This document shows, one piece after another, positions 21,722 through 31,290 of a DNA stretch of 64,000 nt (its first letter is position 1; every line of letters begins with the position of its first letter). Source of the stretch: Acanthococcus lagerstroemiae (lineage: Eukaryota; Arthropoda; Insecta; Hemiptera; Eriococcidae); assembly GCA_031841125.1 (NCBI GenBank), contig CM063106.1, positions 14,756,001 to 14,820,000 of the forward strand. The letters run 5' to 3'. The notes beneath the pieces were generated by a model. That model was not told the origin of the DNA. It was given only the letters and a program-made list of their open reading frames with translations, and made no database searches. A program made the translations under genes and the position numbers.

Positions 21722-22670
21722 TGTAAAAATATAATGAATTGTAGTAGTAAATGAATGAATGAAAAGAAGAAAAGAAAAGGAGGAAAGGAGGAGTAAGTCG
21801 AAAGGCCGGTACGTTGGTAAAAGCGATGCGTAAACCTTGTAGGCGCGAGGGCCGGATCTTTAGCGCGTCTGCCGATTGGTACCACCTGGAATTTAAGATA
21901 ATAATCGCGTTTGAGTACCATGATTCGAAATCTAGCAAGACATGTAAACTGTGAGGTATGACCCTCATGATCTGTCCCGTGGCTTGAGTGCAAGCCACAC
22001 TGCCTCGTCGGCCAGTGCAAGGTATCGCAGTAGGTACGCCGCTAATCCACCCTGGCCACACTTGTGCGGGGGTTAGGGGACCTCCGCCTCGAGGCCTACG
22101 TACTCCCTGAGTACGGACCGCCCTGCTACGTGAGACCGCTCACGTGAGGCTGTACGTCATATTCTCGCCTGAGCATCCCGCTCTGCATAATGAGCGTACG
22201 TCGATACCCGGCAAGACAGTCTGAGTATGCGCAACTCGTTATCCTAATTAATATAATGAAACAATTCAATATCGAAGTAGGGTAAGCCTACGAAAAGATT
22301 GGTACTCCGTGAGTAAACTCACCTAAGATGCAATTTGGCTCGTCCAGCTGCCACTTCACTATTACTGTACGAAACGCGATACGGAACAGACGACTCTCGC
22401 AATGTGTCGAAGAATGCACCAAGCATCCCGGGGTTGTCCCTACGAGTTCCTGTCCGCGTGGCGGAAACACATTATGCAGATACGTAGGTGGCAGCTAGAG
22501 CCTGTTTTTGCACCATCAGTTGGGGGATGAGAGAGGATTACCTGCTCGTGAGAGCCAGGTACGAGCTAACGAAAAGACTTCGCTGCAGCGAATGCTGTCT
22601 GCAGTGATTCTTAACATATTGAAGCCATGCATCTCAAAATTAGGAAACTAAATTTTACCATTTCTTTACA
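21722..22670 (-). repeat. 3' LTR (949 bp)
   Basis: Matches 27368-28307. From 21722 to about 22500 the copies appear identical by eye; the remaining ~170 bp differ only by about nine single-base length differences, each with the extra base in this copy. LTR-wide reading frames (for example 21690-22061) are not conserved genes. The sequence just inside (22671-22690) is only weakly purine-rich on the coding strand, so the polypurine tract is not clear. Confidence 0.95.
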
Positions 22671-22719
22671 TTCGGCCGTCCTGCATGTCACGCTCGACCT
22701 CGAGTGACTGACGGGTGTA

Positions 22720-23817
22720 CTAGTTGTCTTCATTGGGGTCAGATGCGACTGCAGCATCGTCTTCCCCGGGGTCAGATGCGACTGCAGCATCGTCTTCCCC
22801 TGCCGGAGCTTCGTCTTCTTCCGAGACGCCTCCATCCAAACGCCATGGCTTCATGTGGTCCGTTGCTACGACCTGCTCGTATCTTCTCGACCTAGTTACC
22901 CGGTGCGAGCCCGCCATGTCTCTAACTCTATACCTGTCATTACCAAGCGCCTCCACTACCTCCATCGGTCCCTGGTAAGGACATGTTAGCTTACGCGACC
23001 CAACGGTAGGAGCGGCTTGCTTCTCTATCAACACAAGTTCGCCAACCTTGTATTGACGACTTTCTTTGTGACGCTTATCATAATGTCTTTTCTGTGTTTT
23101 CTGAGCTACCTCAATATTCTTGGCAGCCTCAGCACGAGTGTTAACAATGTCTGCGATTATGCGAGAACTTGTCTGAACTTCGTCGCGTAATGCGGCATCA
23201 TCTCCACCTCGAGGGGTGTATCCTAAGAGTAACTGACTAGGCGTTTTCTTGGTAGATGTATTAACCGTATTGTTTAGGGCAAACTGAACTCGTCTCAGAT
23301 TTTCGTCCCATCGGTCCTCCTTGGTGGTGTAGGTCAACAACGAGTTCAAAATTGAGCGGTTAAGTCGCTCGACCTGACCATTTGCCCTCGGAGTTGCGAC
23401 GGCGACAAGAACATGTTTAATGAAATTTTGCTGACAGAACCCTTTGAAACAATGCGAAGTAAAGCACGACCCTTGGTCGGAAACAATGACTTTAGGTGTG
23501 CCATACGTGGCAAAAATATCTCGCAGGTATTCAATCACAAACTTTACTTTTGTGTTTCTGACGGCACAGAGGAAGGTGAACTTCGTGAAACCGTCAACGG
23601 CAGCGAATACATACTGTTTTCCATGCTTAGACTTTGGAAAAGGTCCAAGATGGTCTATGTGGATTACCTGCAGGGGCTCACTACCCTTTGGAATAGGATG
23701 AAGCTTTCCCTCAGGCTTACCACCTTTCCTTTTTGCATACAAACATCGAATACAACATTTTATAAAGTTCTCTACATAGGAGCGCATGCTCGGAAACCAA
23801 TATGATTCATTCAATTT
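22720..23817 (-). pseudogene. Integrase of the LTR retrotransposon (frame-broken from pol)
   Basis: This part inserts the cDNA into host DNA. The frame opens within the HHCC zinc finger: the two His are in the upstream frame (HEEVGH), while CIRC is here (residues 21-24). The catalytic core shows Asp in VIHIDHLGPF (54), Asp in VIVSDQGSCF (113) and Glu in NGQVERLN (149), giving the D,D35E spacing. A GPY/F-type module (YQGPMEVVEALGNDRYRV, about 280-297) follows, and there is no chromodomain. The C-terminus has a duplicated acidic unit, EDDAAVASDP. There is no usable ATG at the start; a one-base loss in CGAAATTG (about 23816-23820) separates it from the RT/RNase H frame. TAG stop at 22720-22722. 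Confidence 0.9.
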
Positions 23818-26135
23818 CGTAAGGTTTTCTCAACGGCGGCGTGTCCGACCTCTTCGTGAGCAATTCTAACAATTTCGTGCCGCATGCCTATGGGGATGAC
23901 CCACAATAGGCCTTTGGCAGTGACACGATGAATTCGATTGTCCTGAAGGGAATAGTTCTTGTGAATGTAATGGTCATAGGTCGACACTGGGGGCCGCGAT
24001 AAGATTTTATGGACTTCACGCAGTTGAGCGTCAGTAAGCTGACCAGACAGAACCCAGTCCGAGGTTTCAATGTTACAGACATGGCGTATTTCTATAGGAG
24101 GATTGCGACTCAGAGCATCAACGTGCTGCATCTGAGTTCCCGGACGATATTGTATCGAAAAACTGAATTCCAACAATTGGAGCCACCACCTTGCAATGCG
24201 GGGGATAAGCTCTTTCTTGCTGGCACTTTGTTTCAGAGAGTTGCAATCGGTGACCACTGTGAAGGTGATACCGATGAGATATATACGAAACTTCTTGAGA
24301 GACTCGACCACAGCAAGGGTTTCGAGCTCGTAAGAGTGATAATTCGCTTCCGCGCCGTGAGTTTGGCGGCTAAAATAGGCAACGGGATGAAGCCGTTGTT
24401 CGTGTTTTTGTAATAGAATGCCACCAAGTCCTAATTTACTAGCGTCAGTATGCACCTCAGTCTCGGCAGTGGGATCGTACAGCCGTAGAACTGGTCGAGA
24501 GCTGAGTGCTTCCTTTAGCCGATTGAACGCCTGATCTTTAGCGTCAGTCCACCGCCAGGCGGTGCCTTTTTTCAAGAGTTGATTTAAGGGTTGCGCGATG
24601 GTCGCGTAACCTTGAACGAAATGCCGAAAATAACCAGTGAGACCGATAAACTGGCGGATATTGTGTTCAGACTTGGGCACGGGGAAGTTCGTAATCGCCG
24701 TGCACTTTTCTGCTCCTGGTTGAACTGTTCCGGCGCTTATCTCAAAACCGAGAAAATTGATGGAAGTGGTGAAAAATACACACTTTTCCAGGTTCAATGT
24801 AAGTCCAGATTCACGGAATAACTTTAGAGCGGCAGTTAGGTGTTGGAGAGCTTCCTCCAAAGTTGACGAATGAAGTAAAATATCATCTAGATAGACAGCT
24901 GCGAACTCTTTCGCTGGGAAAAGAACAGCATTCATAACCTTTTGAAAATAATGAGGGGCATTTGTCAAGCCAAAGCCGACACGATTCAGCTCAAATTGTC
25001 CCATAGGGGTGACAAAGGAGGTATATTTCTTCGCTGACTCGCTTAGTGGTACCTGGTAGTAACCACTCCGCAAATCAAGGCTAGAAAAATAAGTGCCGTT
25101 GTGTAGGCGGTCGATTTGGTCATCAATACGCGGTAATGGGTAGTGCTGGCGCACTGTGAGTGAATTCAATTTACGGTAATCTATACACAAACGGTATTCG
25201 CCATTTTTCTTTTTGACAAGAAGCACCGGCGAACAAAATTCGGATGATGATTCACGAATAATGCCGTGTTGAAGCAAGTCTTGGCAAATATCATTGACCG
25301 CTTGCTGTTCGGAGGGGGCCATACGATAAGGCCTGAAATAGAATGGGAGCTCTTCTGTGAGACGGATGTCCATCTCGTAGCCCTCTGCTAGTCCTAGCTC
25401 TTCTGTCGAACAAGCGACACAATCTCTATATTCATTAAGAATATCTAACAATCGCTGCTGCATCTCGGTAGGAACAGGTCCTACATTGATGTCTGTGAGT
25501 CTTAGGGGAGTCAGATCCGCCTTAGCAATTCGAAGAACACGCGGGGGAGAAGTCAATTTCGGTTCTTCCTCGCATGGCCAGCCGCGAGCGACTAGACCTG
25601 GTTTAAGAGTAACCTCTTCGGGAGAGAAATTCATAATCGGAATAGTAGCCGAATTATGTGAAACAGTCACAATACTACGTGGTAAGCAGATGACACTTCT
25701 ACCTACATTACGAAAACTAGTTTCTATCAAAAGATCACCAGTATAATCATTCACTTGAACAATGACGTTATTTAGGCTATTTGGCATCAAACAAATATCG
25801 GCAGTAATATTCAAGTCGACCTTTCCAAATGGACAGTTGTCAGGCTGAGGAGATTTGAACGAAACAAAGCTTAACTTGAAGCCAGTCTTAAAATATGAAA
25901 TATGTGGCTGCTCTGTGAAATCACGACCAATGAGAATCTCAACATCCTGAACATTATCAGGGACAACGTTTAAGCGAAGATCAGCTGTGGCATCATCGAT
26001 TGTTACAGACACCGTGGTGTACCACCTAAACTCTTTACATGAAAATAACCGTACACTGAAAAAACGGCCTTTTGAGAGGCATCCAACTCCAAGCCCAAGC
26101 GACGAAGTGCAGATAACTGAATGTTCGAACAATCG
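23811..26135 (-). pseudogene. Pol: protease C-terminus, reverse transcriptase, RNase H, start of integrase
   Basis: Counting from the first codon of the open frame at 26132 (a TTG, not a real start): the protease C-terminal motif ILIGRDF lies at 66-72. RT spans about 265-450, with SLDLRSGYYQ (Asp 353), GFGLTNAP and the YLDD box at 414-417. RNase H carries Asp 563 (HTDASKLG), Glu 602 (YELETL), Asp 629 (VTDCNSL) and Asp 672 (HVDALSR). The start of the integrase zinc finger (HEEVGHAAVEKTLRN) ends in a TGA. All catalytic residues of RT and RNase H are present, so the domain looks recently functional. It lies in the -1 frame relative to gag and the N-terminal half of protease; the break lies near 26030-26045. 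Confidence 0.92.
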
Positions 26136-26227
26136 CTACCAGGATCAATGAACCCTTTTAGCGAAATACCTGACACGTAAACGGGCTTGTAATACTTATC
26201 GCTGGACGAGTTGGATGCGGCAGATAG
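26006..26227 (-). pseudogene. N-terminal half of the aspartic protease, in gag frame
   Basis: After the gag TGA the same frame stays open for 74 codons to a TAA (26003-26005). It contains a retropepsin-like active site, LKGFIDPGSDCSNI (Asp near 26146), and a flap-like segment ending VKSLGG. The triplet is Asp-Pro-Gly rather than the usual Asp-Thr/Ser-Gly. The other half of the protease (ILIGRDF) is in the -1 frame at 26135-25900. Either a one-base loss or a frameshift signal lies between them. Confidence 0.8.
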
Positions 26228-27232
26228 TCACTTGACAGACGGGTTAGCGGGTTGCGTGGTTTGCGCCCGCTTCTTTGTGAAGCATTCATTCTCTAAATGC
26301 CCAGAACGCTTACAAAAAGTGCATTTTTTCTCTGATCGTGTTGGTACATGTGAAGGTTTCGTGTCAACAGTGGCACTACTGCGACAGTCACGTGCGAAAT
26401 GGCCACGCTTACCGCACTTATGACAAGTAAGATCCTTCTTACTTTCATGCGACGGCGATGGTTTCATAAATGGTTTACTCATAGACGGGGTTTTTGTTTT
26501 CGCAGAATTGGATTGTTCAGACACCAGCTGTGGGGTCTTATTGTCGGATGGAACAGACGTACTAGTCGACGCACCGACAGAACTTAAAAAGACATATAAA
26601 CTTTCCGGGGTCTGATGTTGCCCGGCTTTAGCAGCATTTGCGACGACAACGTCGCCAATTCCTCCGATGATACAAGAAACCGCTTTTGGGCCTACAAAAT
26701 CGCACGCATTCACCAAGGCCAACTTCTCATAATAATAAGTTTGATAAGTTTCTTTAGCCAACTTTTTACGCGACATCATGTCAACAAGGAGTTGATGGAA
26801 ATCTCTGCAAGGGGGAAAAGCCACCCTTAGCATATCCTTCCATTCTTCCCACGTGAAATTTACCGATTGTAAACCATCATACCAAGTACGAGCCAAGCCA
26901 GTCAATTTTGCCAATGCGGCGCTAACCGTATATTCTGGTGTCCAGTTGAAGATACGACTAAATTCATCGACCTTCGCACACCAACGTATTACACAATGGT
27001 TCGGCTTCGAAGGATCAAAGGCAGGTATAACTTCGCTATTCAGGACAGGTCTATCGAGGCGCGTTGCCTGCATGTTCACTAGCTGCGTCATAGCGGACGC
27101 TATGAGATCGAGTGCAACGTTATTAACAGGCGGGTCAACATTCGGGGTCACACTAGGGCAAGGAGAAGGTCCCGAGATCGGGATCGGGCTCGTGCTCGCG
27201 CGACGTTTTCGCGGATTACGAGTTCTAACCAT
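26228..27232 (-). CDS. Gag of the LTR retrotransposon
   Basis: Structural protein that forms the intracellular particle and packages the RNA. The first ATG is at 27230-27232, giving 334 codons. The N-terminus is Arg/Pro-rich (MVRTRNPRKRR). The capsid region has the Ty3-type pattern WYDGLQ...FTWEEWKDMLRVAFP and a YYYEKLALVNAC helix. Two CCHC zinc knuckles follow near the C-terminus: CHKCGKRGHFARDC and CTFCKRSGHLENEC. The frame ends with AAG TGA, and the next codon is CTA. Gag is intact, unlike pol. Confidence 0.92.
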   Translation of the reverse strand: MVRTRNPRKRRASTSPIPISGPSPCPSVTPNVDPPVNNVALDLIASAMTQLVNMQATRLDRPVLNSEVIPAFDPSKPNHCVIRWCAKVDEFSRIFNWTPEYTVSAALAKLTGLARTWYDGLQSVNFTWEEWKDMLRVAFPPCRDFHQLLVDMMSRKKLAKETYQTYYYEKLALVNACDFVGPKAVSCIIGGIGDVVVANAAKAGQHQTPESLYVFLSSVGASTSTSVPSDNKTPQLVSEQSNSAKTKTPSMSKPFMKPSPSHESKKDLTCHKCGKRGHFARDCRSSATVDTKPSHVPTRSEKKCTFCKRSGHLENECFTKKRAQTTQPANPSVK

Positions 27233-27344
27233 TTTGGTTGACAATAGATGCAGAAACGATCAACTGCAAATAAACAGCACAGGTCAAAAAAAATGTCCGA
27301 GCCTAAACAAAGGCGACTGGTGGTATCGACACGACAGCGCTAAG

Positions 27345-27360
27345 ATCCGTTTCTATCCCA
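27345..27360 (-). other. Candidate primer-binding site
   Basis: On the coding strand, the sequence right after the 5' LTR reads TCAGAAGTGGGATAGAAACG. A TGG-initiated stretch, TGGGATAGAAACGG, starts 7 bases inside the LTR end and could pair with a tRNA 3' end. The matching tRNA cannot be named without a search. Confidence 0.4.
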
Positions 27361-27367
27361 CTTCTGA

Positions 27368-28307
27368 TGTAAAAATATAATGAATTGTAGTAGTAAATGA
27401 ATGAATGAAAAGAAGAAAAGAAAAGGAGGAAAGGAGGAGTAAGTCGAAAGGCCGGTACGTTGGTAAAAGCGATGCGTAAACCTTGTAGGCGCGAGGGCCG
27501 GATCTTTAGCGCGTCTGCCGATTGGTACCACCTGGAATTTAAGATAATAATCGCGTTTGAGTACCATGATTCGAAATCTAGCAAGACATGTAAACTGTGA
27601 GGTATGACCCTCATGATCTGTCCCGTGGCTTGAGTGCAAGCCACACTGCCTCGTCGGCCAGTGCAAGGTATCGCAGTAGGTACGCCGCTAATCCACCCTG
27701 GCCACACTTGTGCGGGGGTTAGGGGACCTCCGCCTCGAGGCCTACGTACTCCCTGAGTACGGACCGCCCTGCTACGTGAGACCGCTCACGTGAGGCTGTA
27801 CGTCATATTCTCGCCTGAGCATCCCGCTCTGCATAATGAGCGTACGTCGATACCCGGCAAGACAGTCTGAGTATGCGCAACTCGTTATCCTAATTAATAT
27901 AATGAAACAATTCAATATCGAAGTAGGGTAAGCCTACGAAAAGATTGGTACTCCGTGAGTAAACTCACCTAAGATGCAATTTGGCTCGTCCAGCTGCCAC
28001 TTCACTATTACTGTACGAAACGCGATACGGAACAGACGACTCTCGCAATGTGTCGAAGAATGCACCAAGCATCCCGGGGTTGTCCCTACGAGTTCCTGTC
28101 CGCGTGGCGGAAACACATTATGCAGATACGTAGGTGGCAGCTAGAGCCTGTTTTTGCACATCAGTTGGGGATGAGAGAGGATACCTGCTCGTGAGAGCCA
28201 GGTACGAGCTAACGAAAAGACTTCGCTGCAGCGAATGCTGTCTGCAGTGATTCTTACATATTGAAGCATGCATCTCAAATTAGGAAACTAAATTTACATT
28301 TCTTACA
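27368..28307 (-). repeat. 5' LTR (940 bp)
   Basis: Direct repeat of 21722-22670 with TG...CA ends. It is 9 bp shorter, the losses being spread over 28158-28305 as single-base shortenings (for example CACCATCAG to CACATCAG and GATTACC to GATACC). It should hold the promoter of the element; no convincing TATA box could be fixed by eye. Confidence 0.95.
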
Positions 28308-28589
28308 CCTTAACTTGAATCTTTTGTGATAATTAACAGATAATATCTTTCGAAAAATTTCACAGGATACATTTTCGCCGTTTTGAAAAACAATACCTCA
28401 CTTCACTTAGGAGTGATTTTGAATGTGATGATAAAAACATTTCCACAGAATAAACGAGGCATGATATTGTTAGGCCGGGTGGTATATAATAATAGATGTG
28501 CCTAATGTACCAATAGATGGCCGGTCAAATATTATGTTCTTGGTCGACAGCTGATTTTGCAATTACTCAATTTGCAATTACCACTGCAC

Positions 28590-29124
28590 TTACCAAAGTT
28601 ACCACTTACTTAATACTGCTAACATATTTATGAGACAGAACTCACATCGCATCATTCCTTGGAAAATTTCCTGATAAGAGTACCATAGAATGTTGCGTAC
28701 GTACTTGTTTTGATTCAAATACAGTATACGCTAATTCAACTGAGAACATTTCATATAAACAAATAATCCACTTACCACTTCCCAATCCAGTTAATGTCTT
28801 CACTTTCTTTGTGGAAATAATTCCTTTTGTAGAAAAGTACGAGTTGCACAATACTGTCATGAGTAAAATACACAATCACAAAATAAAATGTAAAAAAGTT
28901 GCATTTCTAAATTTATTGTAAGTGTAACGGATAGGAAGACAGGATACATTCATAATAGTACACCAACTTATTGATAGATGGCAGCAGTTGATGGAGAAGG
29001 CAACTGAGCCAAAACTGAACTATGAGCTATAAACAATTCAGTCGTATTTAATAAATGAAAAAAATAAAAATGAAAATTCGATCGCAATAAGGTGCTTGCA
29101 GTGCTGCGCGCGGACAAACACCCT
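28590..29124. other. Noncoding stretch
   Basis: AT-rich sequence between the DNA transposon end and the A-B tandem array. No gene or repeat family is recognised. Confidence 0.4.
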
Positions 29125-29394
29125 AAAAATTATATGGCGCACTCGACTTTTCTTTGAAATTTTAAGTAATGAGGGAAGAGTTTGTGAGCAAAAGACAGAA
29201 AACTTCAGGAATACTTTACATTTGTGTGAGGTCGCGCTGTATGCCCCGAGTTCTCAGACTTTGTAGTTCATTGCACTATTCCTCAGGTTGCTGTTAAGGA
29301 TCAGCTCAGTAGCCTCACTTTGATAGCCAAAGTGAGAATTTTCCTGAGTTCTATCACTTTGACTTCACTGGGTGTAGGATACTCTAGTCCCAGA

Positions 29395-29450
29395 CGAAAT
29401 GGGGGCTCGGGCCGGCCTCAAAGCGTCCCTCCGACCACTGAATACCATAT
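29395..29450 (+). mobile_element. Fragment of the R1-like 3' UTR
   Basis: GAAATGGGGGCTCGGGCCGG and CTCAAAGCGTCCCTCCGACCACTGA match the middle of the R1-like 3' UTR (compare 4424-4470 and 54947-54990). It lies inside a ~350 bp block (about 29225-29590) that interrupts the first A monomer of the tandem array. Confidence 0.6.
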
Positions 29451-29992
29451 ATGTTTTCTGGCCTGATGACCAGTTACTAGTCCGACCATGGGCCTTGCAT
29501 GTTTCCTGTCAAGCCCTAGTAGGAACTTGGCGTACTTACTAGGGGCGTCCCCTATCAGTGTTTTGCTGACGTTCATGCCACTGGCCATCTACCAGGGTAT
29601 TTGGAGAAATCGGTATTAAAAGAAAGAAATGTGAACTCTCAGGAATAGGCTCATCTTGAGAACATACATAAATCTTAAGATGGCGCGTTTGACTTTCCTT
29701 CACAATTTTGATTCCGGAAGGAAGAGTTTGGGAGCGAGTGACACAATACTACTTGATGAATATGTAGTAAATAGTCCGGATAATCTTTTATTAAATTTTT
29801 ACAAATTTTGGTCTCATACATTTAGAGAAATCGTCATTCAAAAAAATGCGCTATTTTAGGAATAGGGTTGTCTTAGGAACATGTATCTCAAGATGGCGTA
29901 TTTGACTTTTCTTCACAAGTATGGTTACCGAGGGAAGAGTTGGGAGCAAATGGACATAGTCCAAACAACCTTCCAGTAAATTGGGGTATATT

Positions 29993-30195
29993 CAGATGCG
30001 TACTTCGGTATTTTGCGCTCTAGGCTAACGGAAAATTTGCGCCGCTGACCAGATATTTTTTGAAGAAAAAAAAAAAAGGTTAAAAAAATTTATTTCTTCC
30101 TGATTCTTTTTTCTTTTTCTTTTTTTCAACAATTTTACGCCGCTTATATTTTGCGCCGAGGTTTCAGCCTAGTCAGTTTTATAATCTCTGGCTCT
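29993..30195. mobile_element. 203 bp insertion with 9-bp target duplication
   Basis: It splits an A monomer. GGGTATATT stands directly on both sides (29984-29992 and 30196-30204). The interior has an inverted motif, TATTTTGCGC near 30008 and GCGCAAAATA (as TATTTTGCGCCG) near 30150, plus a T-rich centre. The termini CAGATGCG and GGCTCT are not clear TIRs. A 9-bp duplication would fit a MULE-type element, but this is inference. Confidence 0.6.
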
Positions 30196-31290
30196 GGGTA
30201 TATTTTGGTCCAATTCATTTAGAGAACTCGGCATTTAAAAAATGTGTCATCTTAGGAATAGGGTTATCTTAGGAACATACGTCTTAAGATGGCGCCTTTA
30301 ACTTTTCTTCACAATTTGGATTACTGAGGGAAGAGTTTAGGAATGAATAACACAAAACTTGATGAATAAGTGGGAGATAGGCCGGACAATCTTTCATCAA
30401 ATTTTTTACATATTATGTATTTTGGTCTCTTATATTTGGAGAAATCGCCATTCAAAAAAATACGCTATTTTAGGAATAGAATTATCTTAGGAACATACAC
30501 AATCTCAAGATGGCGCATTTGACTTTTCTTCACAAGTATGGTTACTGAGGGAAGAGTTGGGAGCGAATGGAGATAGTCCAAGCAACCTTCCAGCAAACTG
30601 TGGTATATTTTGGTCCAATATATTTGGAGAAACAGGCATTTAGAAATGTGTCATCGTAGGAATAGGGTTGTCTTAGGAATATATACGTCTTAAGATGGCG
30701 CATTTAACTTTTCTTCACAATATTTGGACTACCGAGGGAAGAGTTTGAGAGCAAATGACACAAAATTTGATGAATAAGTAGTAGATAGTCCAGACAGTTT
30801 TCCATCAAGTTTTGATACATTTTGGTCTCATACATTTGTGGGAATCAGCATTCAAGAAAATGCGCTATTTTAGGAACAGATACTTCTTAAGATAGCGCAG
30901 CATTTCACTCTTCTTAACAAGCATGGTTTCTGAGGGAAGAGTTTGGGGGCGAGCGGCAGAAAATGTCAAGAATAATTAGTAGGTAGTCTAAACAACTCTC
31001 CAGCAAAGTTTGGTATATTTTAGTTTAATATATTTGGAGAAATTGGCATTGAAAGAAAAATGTACGTATAATCTCAGGAGTAGAGTTATCTTAGAAACAA
31101 ACATATGTCTTAAGATGGAGTATTTAACTTTTCTTTACAATTTGGATTACTGAGGGAAGAGTTTAGGAGAGAATGACACAAAACCACTTGATGAATAAGT
31201 AGTAGATAGTCCAAACAATCTTTCATCAAATTTTGATACCTGTTGGTATTATACGTTTGGAGAGATTAGCATTAAAAAAATGTGTCATCT

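Larger units (their letters stand above)
21722..28307 (-). mobile_element. Ty3/Gypsy-class LTR retrotransposon, full-length, 6.6 kb
   Basis: Two LTRs (949 and 940 bp) with TG...CA ends and a TGTAA/TTACA inverted terminus enclose gag, pro, RT, RNase H and integrase in the Ty3/Gypsy order (integrase last). CCTT stands immediately outside both ends (21718-21721 and 28308-28311), a 4-bp target duplication. No env-like frame lies between integrase and the 3' LTR. The copy is structurally complete but has an in-frame stop after gag and two single-base frame breaks in pol. The near-identity of the LTRs points to recent insertion. Confidence 0.95.
21052..28589. mobile_element. Older TIR DNA transposon carrying the LTR element
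   Basis: The left end GTGCAGTGGGGTAATTGCAA and the right end TTGCAATTACCACTGCAC are inverse copies (two-base length difference). Internally the word GGGGTAAATGCAAAA is repeated at about 21267, 21598 and 21653. Without the 6.6 kb LTR retrotransposon the element would be about 0.95 kb. No transposase is seen. The flanking bases could be read as a TA duplication, but this is weak. Confidence 0.6.
29125..31290. repeat. Dimeric (A-B) tandem array, ~200 bp monomers, ~4 dimers
   Basis: Each monomer carries AAGATGGCGCATTT, GACTTTTCTTCACAA, GAGGGAAGAGTT(T)GGGAG and TATTTGGAGAAAT, and ends with TTAGGAATAGGGTT. Two versions alternate: A has AAGTATGG and CAACCTTCCAGCAAA; B has AATTTGGATTACTGAG, GATGAATAAGTAGTAGATAG and TCATCAAATTTTGATAC. 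The order is A 29130, B 29672, A 29890, B 30285, A 30508, B 30690, A 30890, B 31105. The first two A monomers are interrupted by insertions. Confidence 0.8.

Noticed and set aside
21690..22061. 123- and 134-codon minus-strand frames repeated in both LTRs
   Set aside because: They are identical because the LTRs are identical, run across the LTR boundary at one end, and show no domain. Not accepted as genes.
22671..22690. Polypurine tract next to the 3' LTR
   Set aside because: The coding-strand sequence (GGACGGCCGAA) is interrupted by pyrimidines, too weak to call.
22720..27232. Endogenous retrovirus with env
   Set aside because: No open frame with signal peptide, membrane anchor or glycoprotein features between integrase and the 3' LTR; this is an env-less retrotransposon.
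29125..31290. CRISPR-like regular spacing of repeats
   Set aside because: Units are contiguous tandem monomers with no unique spacers, in a eukaryotic context.
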